From Mesohalobacter halotolerans (GTDB lineage: Bacteria > Bacteroidota > Bacteroidia > Flavobacteriales > Flavobacteriaceae): a stretch of 64,000 bases of DNA. A program made the translations under genes and the position numbers. The DNA lies in contig NZ_SWMU01000003.1 of the NCBI RefSeq assembly GCF_006120725.1, forward strand, positions 372,001 through 436,000, given 5' to 3'. The notes under the pieces are model-generated. The model ran no database searches and had not been told where the DNA came from. It worked only from the letters and a program-made list of their open reading frames with translations. This document shows, one piece after another, positions 8,546 to 16,324 of the stretch. The number at the start of each line of letters is the position of its first letter. Position 1 is the first letter of the stretch.

Positions 8546-8553
8546 CAAATATA
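8546..8553 (-). promoter_or_regulatory. Candidate -7 element for the GH3 gene
   Basis: TATATTTG on the minus strand (TAnnTTTG consensus), 29 bp before the GH3 start. The same octamer occurs at the same distance from the start of the next gene upstream (10035-10042). No convincing -33 element was seen. Confidence 0.45.
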
Positions 8554-8597
8554 TTACAAAACTATCAGAAATAGTCTAGTTTTTAAGTGCACAAAAA

Positions 8598-8627
8598 AAA
8601 GCTTGTACCAAAATTGATACAAGCTTT
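8598..8627 (-). terminator. Intrinsic terminator after the T9SS carbohydrate-binding gene
   Basis: Stem AAAGCTTGTA (8598-8607) with TACAAGCTTT (8618-8627) and a 10-base loop. Read on the minus strand it runs straight into a T8 tract (complement of 8593-8600). It sits 23 bp after the stop of the gene ending at 8651. Confidence 0.85.
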
Positions 8628-8650
8628 ATACTTTACACACCCCTTAAAAT

Positions 8651-10003
8651 TTATTTTTTAATAAGTTTCAAAGTTTTGACTTGGTTATTACCACCAGAAA
8701 CCTTTGCAAAATAAATACCACTAGATAGGTCAGAAGCATTGATTTGCGTGTATTGATCGTTTACAGCAAAACTTTTGACTAAACGACCCAGAGTGTTGAA
8801 AATTTCAACAGTTTTGATATTTTCATTCTGTGAAGTTATTGTCCAACTATCAGATGTGGGGTTTGGATAAGTTGAAAAATTATTTGATGTGAAATCTTCT
8901 GTCCCTATAGTTGTGTTGTCGTGGAAATATAAATTATCAATATAGAATGGACCTGTAATGGAACCATCTGCCCCAGCAACTTGAACAATGACTTGTTGTA
9001 TTTCATCCCTTGGATTACCTGAATTGGCATCGAAATCCGCAAATGGGATATCATTTTCATGCCAGGTGTTCGGTGCTAATGCCGTCACATCAAAATTTTC
9101 CTGAATATTAGTTCCGTCTGAATATTGAGCAATAACAATTAAAATTGTTCCTGGAGCACTCGGATTTCCTTCAAAATAGAAATCGATATGCATGTTGGTC
9201 ATTGCTGATAGATCCAAGAATTGTGGTGTTACTCCAAAATATTGATACTGTAAACCAGAACCAGTAACTGGGGTAGTAACTTGTTGGATACCGTTACCAG
9301 ATAAATCAATTTCTGTAACTACTGCCCCACCAAAAGTTTGAAAACCATCAGTTGGTGCTTGTGTATAAGCATCACTGTACACTGATAATACAGAAGATGG
9401 ATCTCTAGCTGGTGGTGTCGTTGGAGGACCCGATGGAGGATTAACACATGGTGGACAAATTGAACCACCACAGTCTACACCTGTTTCATCTCCATCCTGA
9501 ACACCATTGTTACAAGTTGTAGTAACTTCAATAACTGATACGTCATCAATAAAAACAAATCCTGTTTCTGCTCCCATGTCAAATAACACTCGATCATCTA
9601 CATTATCACCATAATTTACTGTAAATTGAAAAGTAAATGTTTGAGGTGTTGACGTTAAAGTAGGTTGCTCGGTAAGAGATGTAAAATCCCCTCCATTTTG
9701 CCCTAAACCAGCTATAATTGTTCTAGTTCCAGTGTTAGTATCAGTAAAAGCATCGAAATTTAATTCATAAGTTAAGCCATCCTGCAAATCTATTACTTGG
9801 CTTAGATTAACATCAAATGGAGCACCCGCTGATGTTACATTAGCCTGATTAAGGTTATTTGAACCTTGTGTTACGATGTTAAAAGCATTTCCAAACCAAG
9901 CACCTGTTGTTGCAGATTCAAAATCACCATTTGTTACAAGTTCTTGACTATAGCCAATAAGGCTAGCCACGAAAAACAAAATTAATAGCGTAATTTTTTT
10001 CAT
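8651..10003 (-). CDS. T9SS-secreted protein with two carbohydrate-binding-like domains
   Basis: A 450-aa secreted protein without a visible catalytic domain. After a signal peptide ending near IGYSQ, residues about 20-160 form a jelly-roll of the carbohydrate-binding CenC/CBM4-9 type (start ELVTNGDFES, end GFVFIDDVSVIEV). A short cysteine-rich linker, CNNGVQDGDETGVDCGG, follows, then a proline-rich spacer. Residues about 203-365 form a second beta-sandwich (SSVLSVYSDAYT to FYIDNLYFH) shared with two other proteins in this window. The last 75 residues are a type IX sorting tail (NNFSTYPNPTSDSW, GIYFAKV, ending TLKLIKK). It probably binds glucan at the cell surface or after release. It ends in a strong terminator and has its own -7 element. 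Confidence 0.8.
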   Translation of the reverse strand: MKKITLLILFFVASLIGYSQELVTNGDFESATTGAWFGNAFNIVTQGSNNLNQANVTSAGAPFDVNLSQVIDLQDGLTYELNFDAFTDTNTGTRTIIAGLGQNGGDFTSLTEQPTLTSTPQTFTFQFTVNYGDNVDDRVLFDMGAETGFVFIDDVSVIEVTTTCNNGVQDGDETGVDCGGSICPPCVNPPSGPPTTPPARDPSSVLSVYSDAYTQAPTDGFQTFGGAVVTEIDLSGNGIQQVTTPVTGSGLQYQYFGVTPQFLDLSAMTNMHIDFYFEGNPSAPGTILIVIAQYSDGTNIQENFDVTALAPNTWHENDIPFADFDANSGNPRDEIQQVIVQVAGADGSITGPFYIDNLYFHDNTTIGTEDFTSNNFSTYPNPTSDSWTITSQNENIKTVEIFNTLGRLVKSFAVNDQYTQINASDLSSGIYFAKVSGGNNQVKTLKLIKK

Positions 10004-10034
10004 AATATAATAAATTTTAAATTTAATTTGGTTA

Positions 10035-10042
10035 CAAATATA
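10035..10042 (-). promoter_or_regulatory. Candidate -7 element for the T9SS carbohydrate-binding gene
   Basis: TATATTTG on the minus strand, 31 bp before the start codon at 10003, identical in sequence and position to the element in front of the GH3 gene. The 104-bp gap to the preceding gene is the largest inside the glucan locus and supports an internal promoter. Confidence 0.45.
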
Positions 10043-10107
10043 GCAAAACTAAAACGTTGTAGTGTTAAAATTACCTATACATTATCTTTACATGTAGTGT
10101 TTAAGTG

Positions 10108-11025
10108 TTAATATTTAAGCTTTTCATGCTTATCCCATAAACCCCAATAAGCTCCGACATCTCCTTCATCTCCAATCTTCCATGACTCATCAAAGGATGA
10201 AAAATAGAAACACTCTACATTAGCTTTTTCACACCACAACTGTGTATTAATAAAATATTTTAAAAAGTTTTCATCTGAAGGTTGTGCTGCCCCAAGACTT
10301 TCGCCTTGACTTGGCCAACCCGTTTCGGTAATAATGACTTTTTTGCCTTGTGCAGCAGACAATGTCTGACCGTACATTTGTTGCATGTGAGCTAAAGAAT
10401 AATCGATGTGACAGCTTTCCCAAAATGGGTAACAATTGGTTAGTATGACATCGCAAAGTTCTGTTAAATCAGGATGTACGCTGAACTCATAATAGGCATC
10501 AACATAGCTTACCGGAATATCTTTAGGAATAGCTTGTCGAACTTCTTTGATATGCTCTTTCAGTTCTTCTAAAAGAATATCATTTCTATATAAGACTTCA
10601 TTACCAACTGCAGCGATATCGACTAAACCTTTATTGGCCATATCGATAAGCGCATCAATTTCCTGACGGTTTTTTTCTCTGTCGTCACCAATCCATGCTC
10701 CAACAAGGGTTTTTATACCCAATGCTTTGGCGGCCTTAGGAACAAACTCATTGCCTTCAATACAGGAAAATGATCTTATCCATTTGATGTGAGGCTTAAG
10801 AATTTTCATTCGGCGCATCACCTGTTCTTCAGTGATATGATCTCCTGGTTCTTGGCCATCTTCATACATACTGAAACCGAGTCCGTGGATACCATTTTTA
10901 AGTATTTTATGAAAGAGCTCGACAAGCTCTTTTTTAGTTAAGCCTTTTGAGTAATTATGTTCATCTAAGGAGGCTAAAAATTTTTTATACTCTTTTGTGA
11001 GTTGTTGTTCTTTTCTGTAAGACAT
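10108..11025 (-). CDS. Cytoplasmic GH17 beta-1,3-glucanase/glucosidase
   Basis: A 305-aa glycoside hydrolase family 17 enzyme with no signal peptide or membrane segment, so it should act in the cytoplasm on imported laminari-oligosaccharides. The general acid lies in VGNEV (Glu143) and the nucleophile in ITETGWPS (Glu234), both standard for GH17. It closely resembles the C-terminal domain of the protein encoded just upstream: both share KWIRSFSC, a VGAWI segment, EIDALI, VGNEVL.RN, NCYPFWE, the FYFSSFDESWK block and a GDVG..WG.WDK ending. Only 8 bp separate the genes. A tandem duplication is the simplest origin. Endo versus exo action cannot be read from the sequence. Confidence 0.88.
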   Translation of the reverse strand: MSYRKEQQLTKEYKKFLASLDEHNYSKGLTKKELVELFHKILKNGIHGLGFSMYEDGQEPGDHITEEQVMRRMKILKPHIKWIRSFSCIEGNEFVPKAAKALGIKTLVGAWIGDDREKNRQEIDALIDMANKGLVDIAAVGNEVLYRNDILLEELKEHIKEVRQAIPKDIPVSYVDAYYEFSVHPDLTELCDVILTNCYPFWESCHIDYSLAHMQQMYGQTLSAAQGKKVIITETGWPSQGESLGAAQPSDENFLKYFINTQLWCEKANVECFYFSSFDESWKIGDEGDVGAYWGLWDKHEKLKY

Positions 11026-11033
11026 ATTTTATT

Positions 11034-13520
11034 TTAATTGTATTTTAAATTTTCATTTTTATCCCATATTCCCCATCGATCTCCTACGTCACCCTCATGG
11101 TGAACTTTCCAGGACTCATCGAAAGATGAAAAGTAAAATAGGTCAATATCTTCAGCTTTTGCCCATTGATTGACATTGACAAAGTATCTGATCGCATTTA
11201 GTAAAGAAGGCTGAGCCTCTTCAGTATTTGAGCCCAGATTAGGCCAGCCCGTTTCTGCAATCATGACGGGTTTGCCTTGTGCATTTTCTTTAACTATATG
11301 ATACATTTGACGTAAATAGGAGGTTGCAATATCAATGTGAGCACCTTCCCAAAAAGGATAACAATTCATAAGTATAACATCACAAGTTTCTATTAATTTA
11401 GGATGTTCATTAAAAATATAGTATGCCTCAACACAAGCGACAGGGATATCAGGCAACGCGCTTTTTACTTCCTTGATATAGCTTAAAAGGCCAGCTTCGG
11501 TAAGCTCATTACGTAATAAAACTTCATTACCAACAACAGCAATATCTACCAAACCTGCTTTACCAAGTTTGATCAAGGCATCTATTTCTTTTTGATTTTG
11601 TTCTGTATCTTGACTAATCCAAGCACCCACTGCTGTTTTTAAGTTGTTTTGTTTGGCTATTTTTGGAGTGAGTTCATTACCATTTGTGCAGGAGAAAGAT
11701 CTTATCCACTTTGTGTAGGGCTTAATAACTTTGATGCGTCTTTTAATCTGTTGTTCAGAAAGCTCATCATCGACATCCTGTCCATCGACATAAGGACTAA
11801 AACAAAAGCCATGCACGCCTTTATCTAAAGTTTTAGAAAATTCTTTTCTAGCTTCATCTATTGTTTTTGAGGAAAAATCGGTATCATATTTATTATCAGA
11901 TTTTAAATCATCAGATAATAAAGACTGAAGTTTTCTAGTTTGATAAAAAGAATTTGGTTTACCGGGCTTAGCTTTCCTAAGCTTTAAGGCCTTACCTATT
12001 CCCTTAACTCGATTTTCGTCGAGGTTGTATTTCCACATCACGATAAAGGCTAAGGCTGCGGTAGAAGCAGGAACAACAATATCTGCTATCCTTAAATTAG
12101 TCATAGTTTCAATAGATTGGTCTGTAATGTTTTGGTCGAAACCTACTATCTTTAATATTACACCACTCAGAATGATTGCTAAGGCCTGACCTACTTTGAC
12201 CATCCACCAATAAATAGCACCAAAAGTTCCTTCTTTTCTGGGCATTCCGTTTTCTAGCTCATCTAAGTCACATACATCAGCCGTCATACTCATCATTAAT
12301 GTAAATAAGCCTCCCATCCCAAAAGCAAACAATGGGATAGGTATAAACATTAGCCATGGGACACCATTTTCAACTTCTATGCTAAACCAGGTCATCCCAA
12401 CACTATCCAGAAAAGGATTTATAGCATCAAAAATTGTCGCTAGACCATTGGTTAAACTCATTCCTAATTCAGTTTGATTGAATTGTTCGTTAAGTTCAGC
12501 ATCAAAACCCCACCACTTAAGGATATAACCAACAATTGAAATAAAGGTAGAGACTAAAAAGGCATTGCGTTTTCCTATTTTGGTTGCCATTTTGGAAATG
12601 ATAGGAATTACGATAAAAGCAGTAATTACAGCATTTAAGGTATTAAACCAAGCTGGCCAAGTTCCTGCCAGGGCCCAGCTACCTTCGTAAATATAAAACA
12701 CAATAATAAACACTGAAAATGCTGCAACCAATTGAAATCCATTGAAAACTAGGAATGTTGCTCCACATAGTTTCATGAAGGGTTTATTTTTAGAAACCTG
12801 AACTATACCTTTGAAGAGTTTTTTGAGATTAGAAGCTAAAGTTTTAAAATTGATTTCTTCTCTGTTTTCCATATGAGAATCATCAATTCCTTTACAAAAT
12901 AATGCTGGAAGAATTCCAAACCCAATGCAAACTCCACCGACAATAATTGCCATTGTTCTAACCCCTTGTGCGGGATTATCGAAAGTATAAGGATCTGGAA
13001 TAATGACATATAACCACGGTACGATCATCCATGCAATTTGCCCCATGGAGTTGGCTAAACTCATCAAGCGAGTTCTCTCGTTGTAATCTGGTGTCATTTC
13101 ATAACCCAAACCTACCAGTGGTGTTGCAAACATGGTATTACCAACAAGAAAAAGAATTTGCAATATCATGACATACCAAAAGTTAAATGTCATAGAGGCA
13201 TTTTCATCTAATTGCCACATTAAAATAAACAGAATTCCACTGATGACGGCACCACTGAAGATATAAGGTCTTCGTCTTCCCCATCTCGATTTGGTATTAT
13301 CAGAAATGAAGCCCATCACAGGATCTGTTAGGGCATCAAATATTCGTGGTAAACCACCTAGCAACCCAGCCCATACTGGATCCATTCCAAATGCAGTTAA
13401 AATAAATACTTGCAAATAGACACCTAAGACTCCAGGTAATAGATTGAGAACAAAATGTCCAGCACCAAATGCTGCCTTTTGTCCTACGGGAACTTTATGT
13501 GTAGATGGTGTTTTTGACAT
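11034..13520 (-). CDS. MFS (GPH-type) sugar symporter fused to a C-terminal GH17 domain
   Basis: An 828-aa fusion. Residues 1-515 are a 12-helix major-facilitator transporter of the glycoside-pentoside-hexuronide type: the early loop has TDPVMGFISDNTKSRWGRRR (66-84) with the MelB-like DP and RWGRRRP signatures, and an amphipathic D-containing segment SMTADVCDLDELENG follows helix 10. A charged linker (505-540) leads to a complete GH17 domain (about 560-828) with acid Glu666 (VVGNEV) and nucleophile Glu756 (IAETGWPN). With an even number of helices the hydrolase would face the cytoplasm. This would couple uptake of beta-1,3-gluco-oligosaccharides to immediate hydrolysis. The reading frame is continuous, so this is not a frameshift artefact. 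The gene sits 4 bp after GH30 and 8 bp before a free GH17. Confidence 0.9.
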   Translation of the reverse strand: MSKTPSTHKVPVGQKAAFGAGHFVLNLLPGVLGVYLQVFILTAFGMDPVWAGLLGGLPRIFDALTDPVMGFISDNTKSRWGRRRPYIFSGAVISGILFILMWQLDENASMTFNFWYVMILQILFLVGNTMFATPLVGLGYEMTPDYNERTRLMSLANSMGQIAWMIVPWLYVIIPDPYTFDNPAQGVRTMAIIVGGVCIGFGILPALFCKGIDDSHMENREEINFKTLASNLKKLFKGIVQVSKNKPFMKLCGATFLVFNGFQLVAAFSVFIIVFYIYEGSWALAGTWPAWFNTLNAVITAFIVIPIISKMATKIGKRNAFLVSTFISIVGYILKWWGFDAELNEQFNQTELGMSLTNGLATIFDAINPFLDSVGMTWFSIEVENGVPWLMFIPIPLFAFGMGGLFTLMMSMTADVCDLDELENGMPRKEGTFGAIYWWMVKVGQALAIILSGVILKIVGFDQNITDQSIETMTNLRIADIVVPASTAALAFIVMWKYNLDENRVKGIGKALKLRKAKPGKPNSFYQTRKLQSLLSDDLKSDNKYDTDFSSKTIDEARKEFSKTLDKGVHGFCFSPYVDGQDVDDELSEQQIKRRIKVIKPYTKWIRSFSCTNGNELTPKIAKQNNLKTAVGAWISQDTEQNQKEIDALIKLGKAGLVDIAVVGNEVLLRNELTEAGLLSYIKEVKSALPDIPVACVEAYYIFNEHPKLIETCDVILMNCYPFWEGAHIDIATSYLRQMYHIVKENAQGKPVMIAETGWPNLGSNTEEAQPSLLNAIRYFVNVNQWAKAEDIDLFYFSSFDESWKVHHEGDVGDRWGIWDKNENLKYN

Positions 13521-13524
13521 AACT

Positions 13525-15009
13525 TTATAGAATTATGGTTTGTAATGCTTGAGGACTGATAGATATTGTTTTAGAAACATTGTTATGTTTTAGATCAAAA
13601 ACTTTAGTCTCTTTATTTGGATTAAAAACAATAACCGCTATGGAACCGTCCGGGTTTTGCGCTGCAGTAACTTGCAAATCTTTGTCTGAAGATTGGTGAT
13701 GTATGCGTTTTGCATCAGGCCTAACATATTTACTAAAATGTGCCATAACATAATACAAAGGAGTGAAATATACCTCATCTTGATCTGGGTCTACAATTAC
13801 TGGTGCTACACACCAGTTTTCAAACCAATTTGGCCCACCTTTTCGGTCTAAAACCATATTCCAGTCAACCCATCCATCTACCCAATTGTTCATCGTACCG
13901 ATGATGTCTCTCGCATATCTGTAAGCTGGACTATACTTTGGGTGAAGATGCTTATTTTCTTCTTTGGCCCAAGTATACCCCCAATCTGTAGCTTCTTTTC
14001 TCCAATACCAATCATCATCTTTCCATACTGGGACTTGAGCATCTATACAGCCTTCCGTTTCTATGAGGTACTTCTCAGGAGCTTTATCATGAGCATATTC
14101 TAACTCATCTTCATAAATTTTAAAAGTACTATCGTACCAATGCACTGCCGTGCCATCAAAATACTTTTTAGAGATATCGTCTCTATACATTTCATCGACC
14201 CATTCTTTTAAGTGTGATCTGTTTTGATCATAACCTAGTATGACTAAATCTCCTTTACCATCTTTTTCAAGTTGAGGTCCTAAGTGATTGACAACAAAAT
14301 CTGTCATTTGTTTAGGTGTATAATGCATACTTTCCCAGTTATTTCCGTTTCCTAAAGGTTCATTTTCAACGGTGAAACCCCAAATATCGATACCTTTATC
14401 TTTGTAAGCATCTACATATTTTGAGAAGAATAGCGCCCAAGTCTCATAATATTTTGGATCAAGTTCTCCTCCAACCCAATCCTCGTTGGTTTTCATCCAC
14501 GGTGGAGCTGTCCATGGTGAAGCAAATATTTTGAAACCATCTTTTGATGCTTTCATGGCATCTTTGATAAAAGGTATTAAGTCGGCAGTATCTTCAGCTA
14601 CACTAAAATTTTCTAGCCTCATATCATCTTTAACAGGTGCATAAGAGTATTGGTCTAATGAAAAATCGCAAGAATTCATATGCGTTCTCGTTAAAGAATA
14701 TCTTGCCCCATCGGGTCCAAAATAGGCATTAATAATTTTATCACGATTTGCTTTACTCAATCGATTGAGTAGATAAGCTGAAGATTCTGTAAAAGCGCCA
14801 CCAAATCCTGTATATGTTTGGTAGGTTTTACTAGTATCTATTGAAATACTTGATGTAGGATTGGCTTGTTTAAATTCTTTAATTTCGGTCAATTTATTTC
14901 CACTTCTCGAAGTTTCTATGACTTGAGCCGAAAGTTGTTTTTCTTCTTTTGAACACGAATTCATTACAATTGCGATAATTAATAATTGGATTAAAATTAA
15001 ATTTTTCAT
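13525..15009 (-). CDS. GH30 beta-glucosidase lipoprotein (probable laminarin debranching beta-1,6-glucosidase)
   Basis: A 494-aa glycoside hydrolase family 30 enzyme with lipobox MNSC (Cys19). GH30 signatures are GFGGAFTESSAY (68-79), the acid/base in TVENEP (Glu217) and the nucleophile in IETEGC (Glu319). A C-terminal beta-sandwich side domain follows the TIM barrel. In marine Formosa species a related GH30 is known to remove beta-1,6-linked glucose branches from laminarin so that GH17 can cut the main chain; the same role is inferred here from the GH16/GH17 neighbours. It is tightly packed, 4 bp before the MFS-GH17 gene and 24 bp after the lipoprotein GH17. Confidence 0.9.
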   Translation of the reverse strand: MKNLILIQLLIIAIVMNSCSKEEKQLSAQVIETSRSGNKLTEIKEFKQANPTSSISIDTSKTYQTYTGFGGAFTESSAYLLNRLSKANRDKIINAYFGPDGARYSLTRTHMNSCDFSLDQYSYAPVKDDMRLENFSVAEDTADLIPFIKDAMKASKDGFKIFASPWTAPPWMKTNEDWVGGELDPKYYETWALFFSKYVDAYKDKGIDIWGFTVENEPLGNGNNWESMHYTPKQMTDFVVNHLGPQLEKDGKGDLVILGYDQNRSHLKEWVDEMYRDDISKKYFDGTAVHWYDSTFKIYEDELEYAHDKAPEKYLIETEGCIDAQVPVWKDDDWYWRKEATDWGYTWAKEENKHLHPKYSPAYRYARDIIGTMNNWVDGWVDWNMVLDRKGGPNWFENWCVAPVIVDPDQDEVYFTPLYYVMAHFSKYVRPDAKRIHHQSSDKDLQVTAAQNPDGSIAVIVFNPNKETKVFDLKHNNVSKTISISPQALQTIIL

Positions 15010-15033
15010 GACTCGGTCTTTTAATTCATGGTT

Positions 15034-16323
15034 TCAATGATTCGGTGTAATCTCTTTTTTCACATCGGGCATACTGACATCAAGCAAAAGGTCTTCTCTT
15101 TGACCGCCGTAAGTTTTCTTAATGGTATTTTTGCCACGTTTTAGGTTCTTAAACAATCCCTGGTCAACTTCATCCCAAAGTACGTATTTGGCTTTTCCAT
15201 CAACGGTAAACAATCCAAAATGGTTTTCTGAATCTAATGGATTATGAGCAGCTTTCCACGGTTCATCAAAAGCTTCAAAATAGAAACATGCAACCTTGTT
15301 CTTTTTAGACCATGCTCTAATTTTATTGTAATACAGGGCCTGCTTATATTCGTCTGTAGCTTTTGAGCCCTTTTCACCGTAAAGATGGTTTGACAAACTT
15401 GCCCAACCTGTTTCCCCAATATGAATGGGTTTTTTAACCCCTAAGCTTTGCATATAATTAGCAACACTGTCGTATTGAGAAACGGCGTAACTCAAGGCTC
15501 TATTCATCACCTTGTCAAGAATTTCTAAGTTTTTTAGTTTTTTTTCTTTTGGCAAAACTCCCCAAAATGTAGGATTGTAATGGGTATCGTGCATCGGGTA
15601 GGTATGTATAGATAAATAGTCTACAGCCCTTAAGAGCTCGTTAAGTTCTGGGGTGTGATATTCTGGACTTCCTCCACCCCAAGAGGCAAAATTGTCTGAA
15701 CTCGTTATCCATAAGTTCTTATCCAGTTGACCTTCTTTTTTTAAGTTTTGTAAGTATTTTACCCATTTCAGGATAATATGTGGCTCTACATAGTATAGCG
15801 CTGCCCATTTTACCATGGCTTCATTTCCTACCGCAATCACTTTGACAATATCTGGATACATATTAGCAAGTTCTACAGCCCTATTAATTTCTTCTTTATT
15901 ATTAACACTTCCAACATTGTGGTTTAAAGGCTTATCTGTCCAGGCGTTTTTGCAATCTATCCAAGCACCTAGCATTACGTACATTTCAAACTCTGGATTT
16001 TCGGACTTGAGCTCTTTGATAGCTTTTAAAACGTTAGCGGCATGTGGCAAGCGTACATTATAAGTCCTTAAAATTTTGATACCAATTGCGTCAAGTATTT
16101 TTAAGTCTTGCTTTAATTGTGCAATTGTGGGTTGTTTATCTCTAGTATTTTGGCGATAACCACCATAAGAAATAGCGAGATAGTCAGGGTTACTTAAAAT
16201 TGCTTTTGCGGTTAGGTCTTTACTTTTTTGATTCTGCATAGGCTTTTGATCTTCACTTTTATTTTTACAAGACACGAGAAGTATCAGGCAAATCAATATT
16301 GGTATTTGAAGTAGAGATTTAAT
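15034..16323 (-). CDS. GH17 beta-1,3-glucanase lipoprotein with an apparent ATT start codon
   Basis: A GH17 enzyme of 429 aa when read from ATT at 16323. That start gives a textbook lipoprotein signal: MKSLLQIPILICLILLVSC with the lipobox Cys at 19. The first standard start codon, TTG at 16296, would leave only nine residues before the Cys and no positive charge. The in-frame stop at 16330-16332 excludes anything longer. Catalytic residues are intact: acid in VIAVGNEAM (Glu168) and nucleophile in HIGETGWAS (Glu304). A C-terminal tail of about 50 residues is extra relative to the other two GH17 domains in the locus, and it is only distantly similar to them. It is anchored in a membrane and should act on laminarin or large oligosaccharides outside the cytoplasm. 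Confidence 0.85.
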   Translation of the reverse strand: MKSLLQIPILICLILLVSCKNKSEDQKPMQNQKSKDLTAKAILSNPDYLAISYGGYRQNTRDKQPTIAQLKQDLKILDAIGIKILRTYNVRLPHAANVLKAIKELKSENPEFEMYVMLGAWIDCKNAWTDKPLNHNVGSVNNKEEINRAVELANMYPDIVKVIAVGNEAMVKWAALYYVEPHIILKWVKYLQNLKKEGQLDKNLWITSSDNFASWGGGSPEYHTPELNELLRAVDYLSIHTYPMHDTHYNPTFWGVLPKEKKLKNLEILDKVMNRALSYAVSQYDSVANYMQSLGVKKPIHIGETGWASLSNHLYGEKGSKATDEYKQALYYNKIRAWSKKNKVACFYFEAFDEPWKAAHNPLDSENHFGLFTVDGKAKYVLWDEVDQGLFKNLKRGKNTIKKTYGGQREDLLLDVSMPDVKKEITPNH

Positions 16324-16324
16324 T

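Noticed and set aside
11034-13520. Frameshift or assembly fusion of an MFS gene and a GH17 gene
   Set aside because: The frame is continuous through a plausible charged linker, and both halves are complete; an error would have to remove a stop and keep frame by chance.
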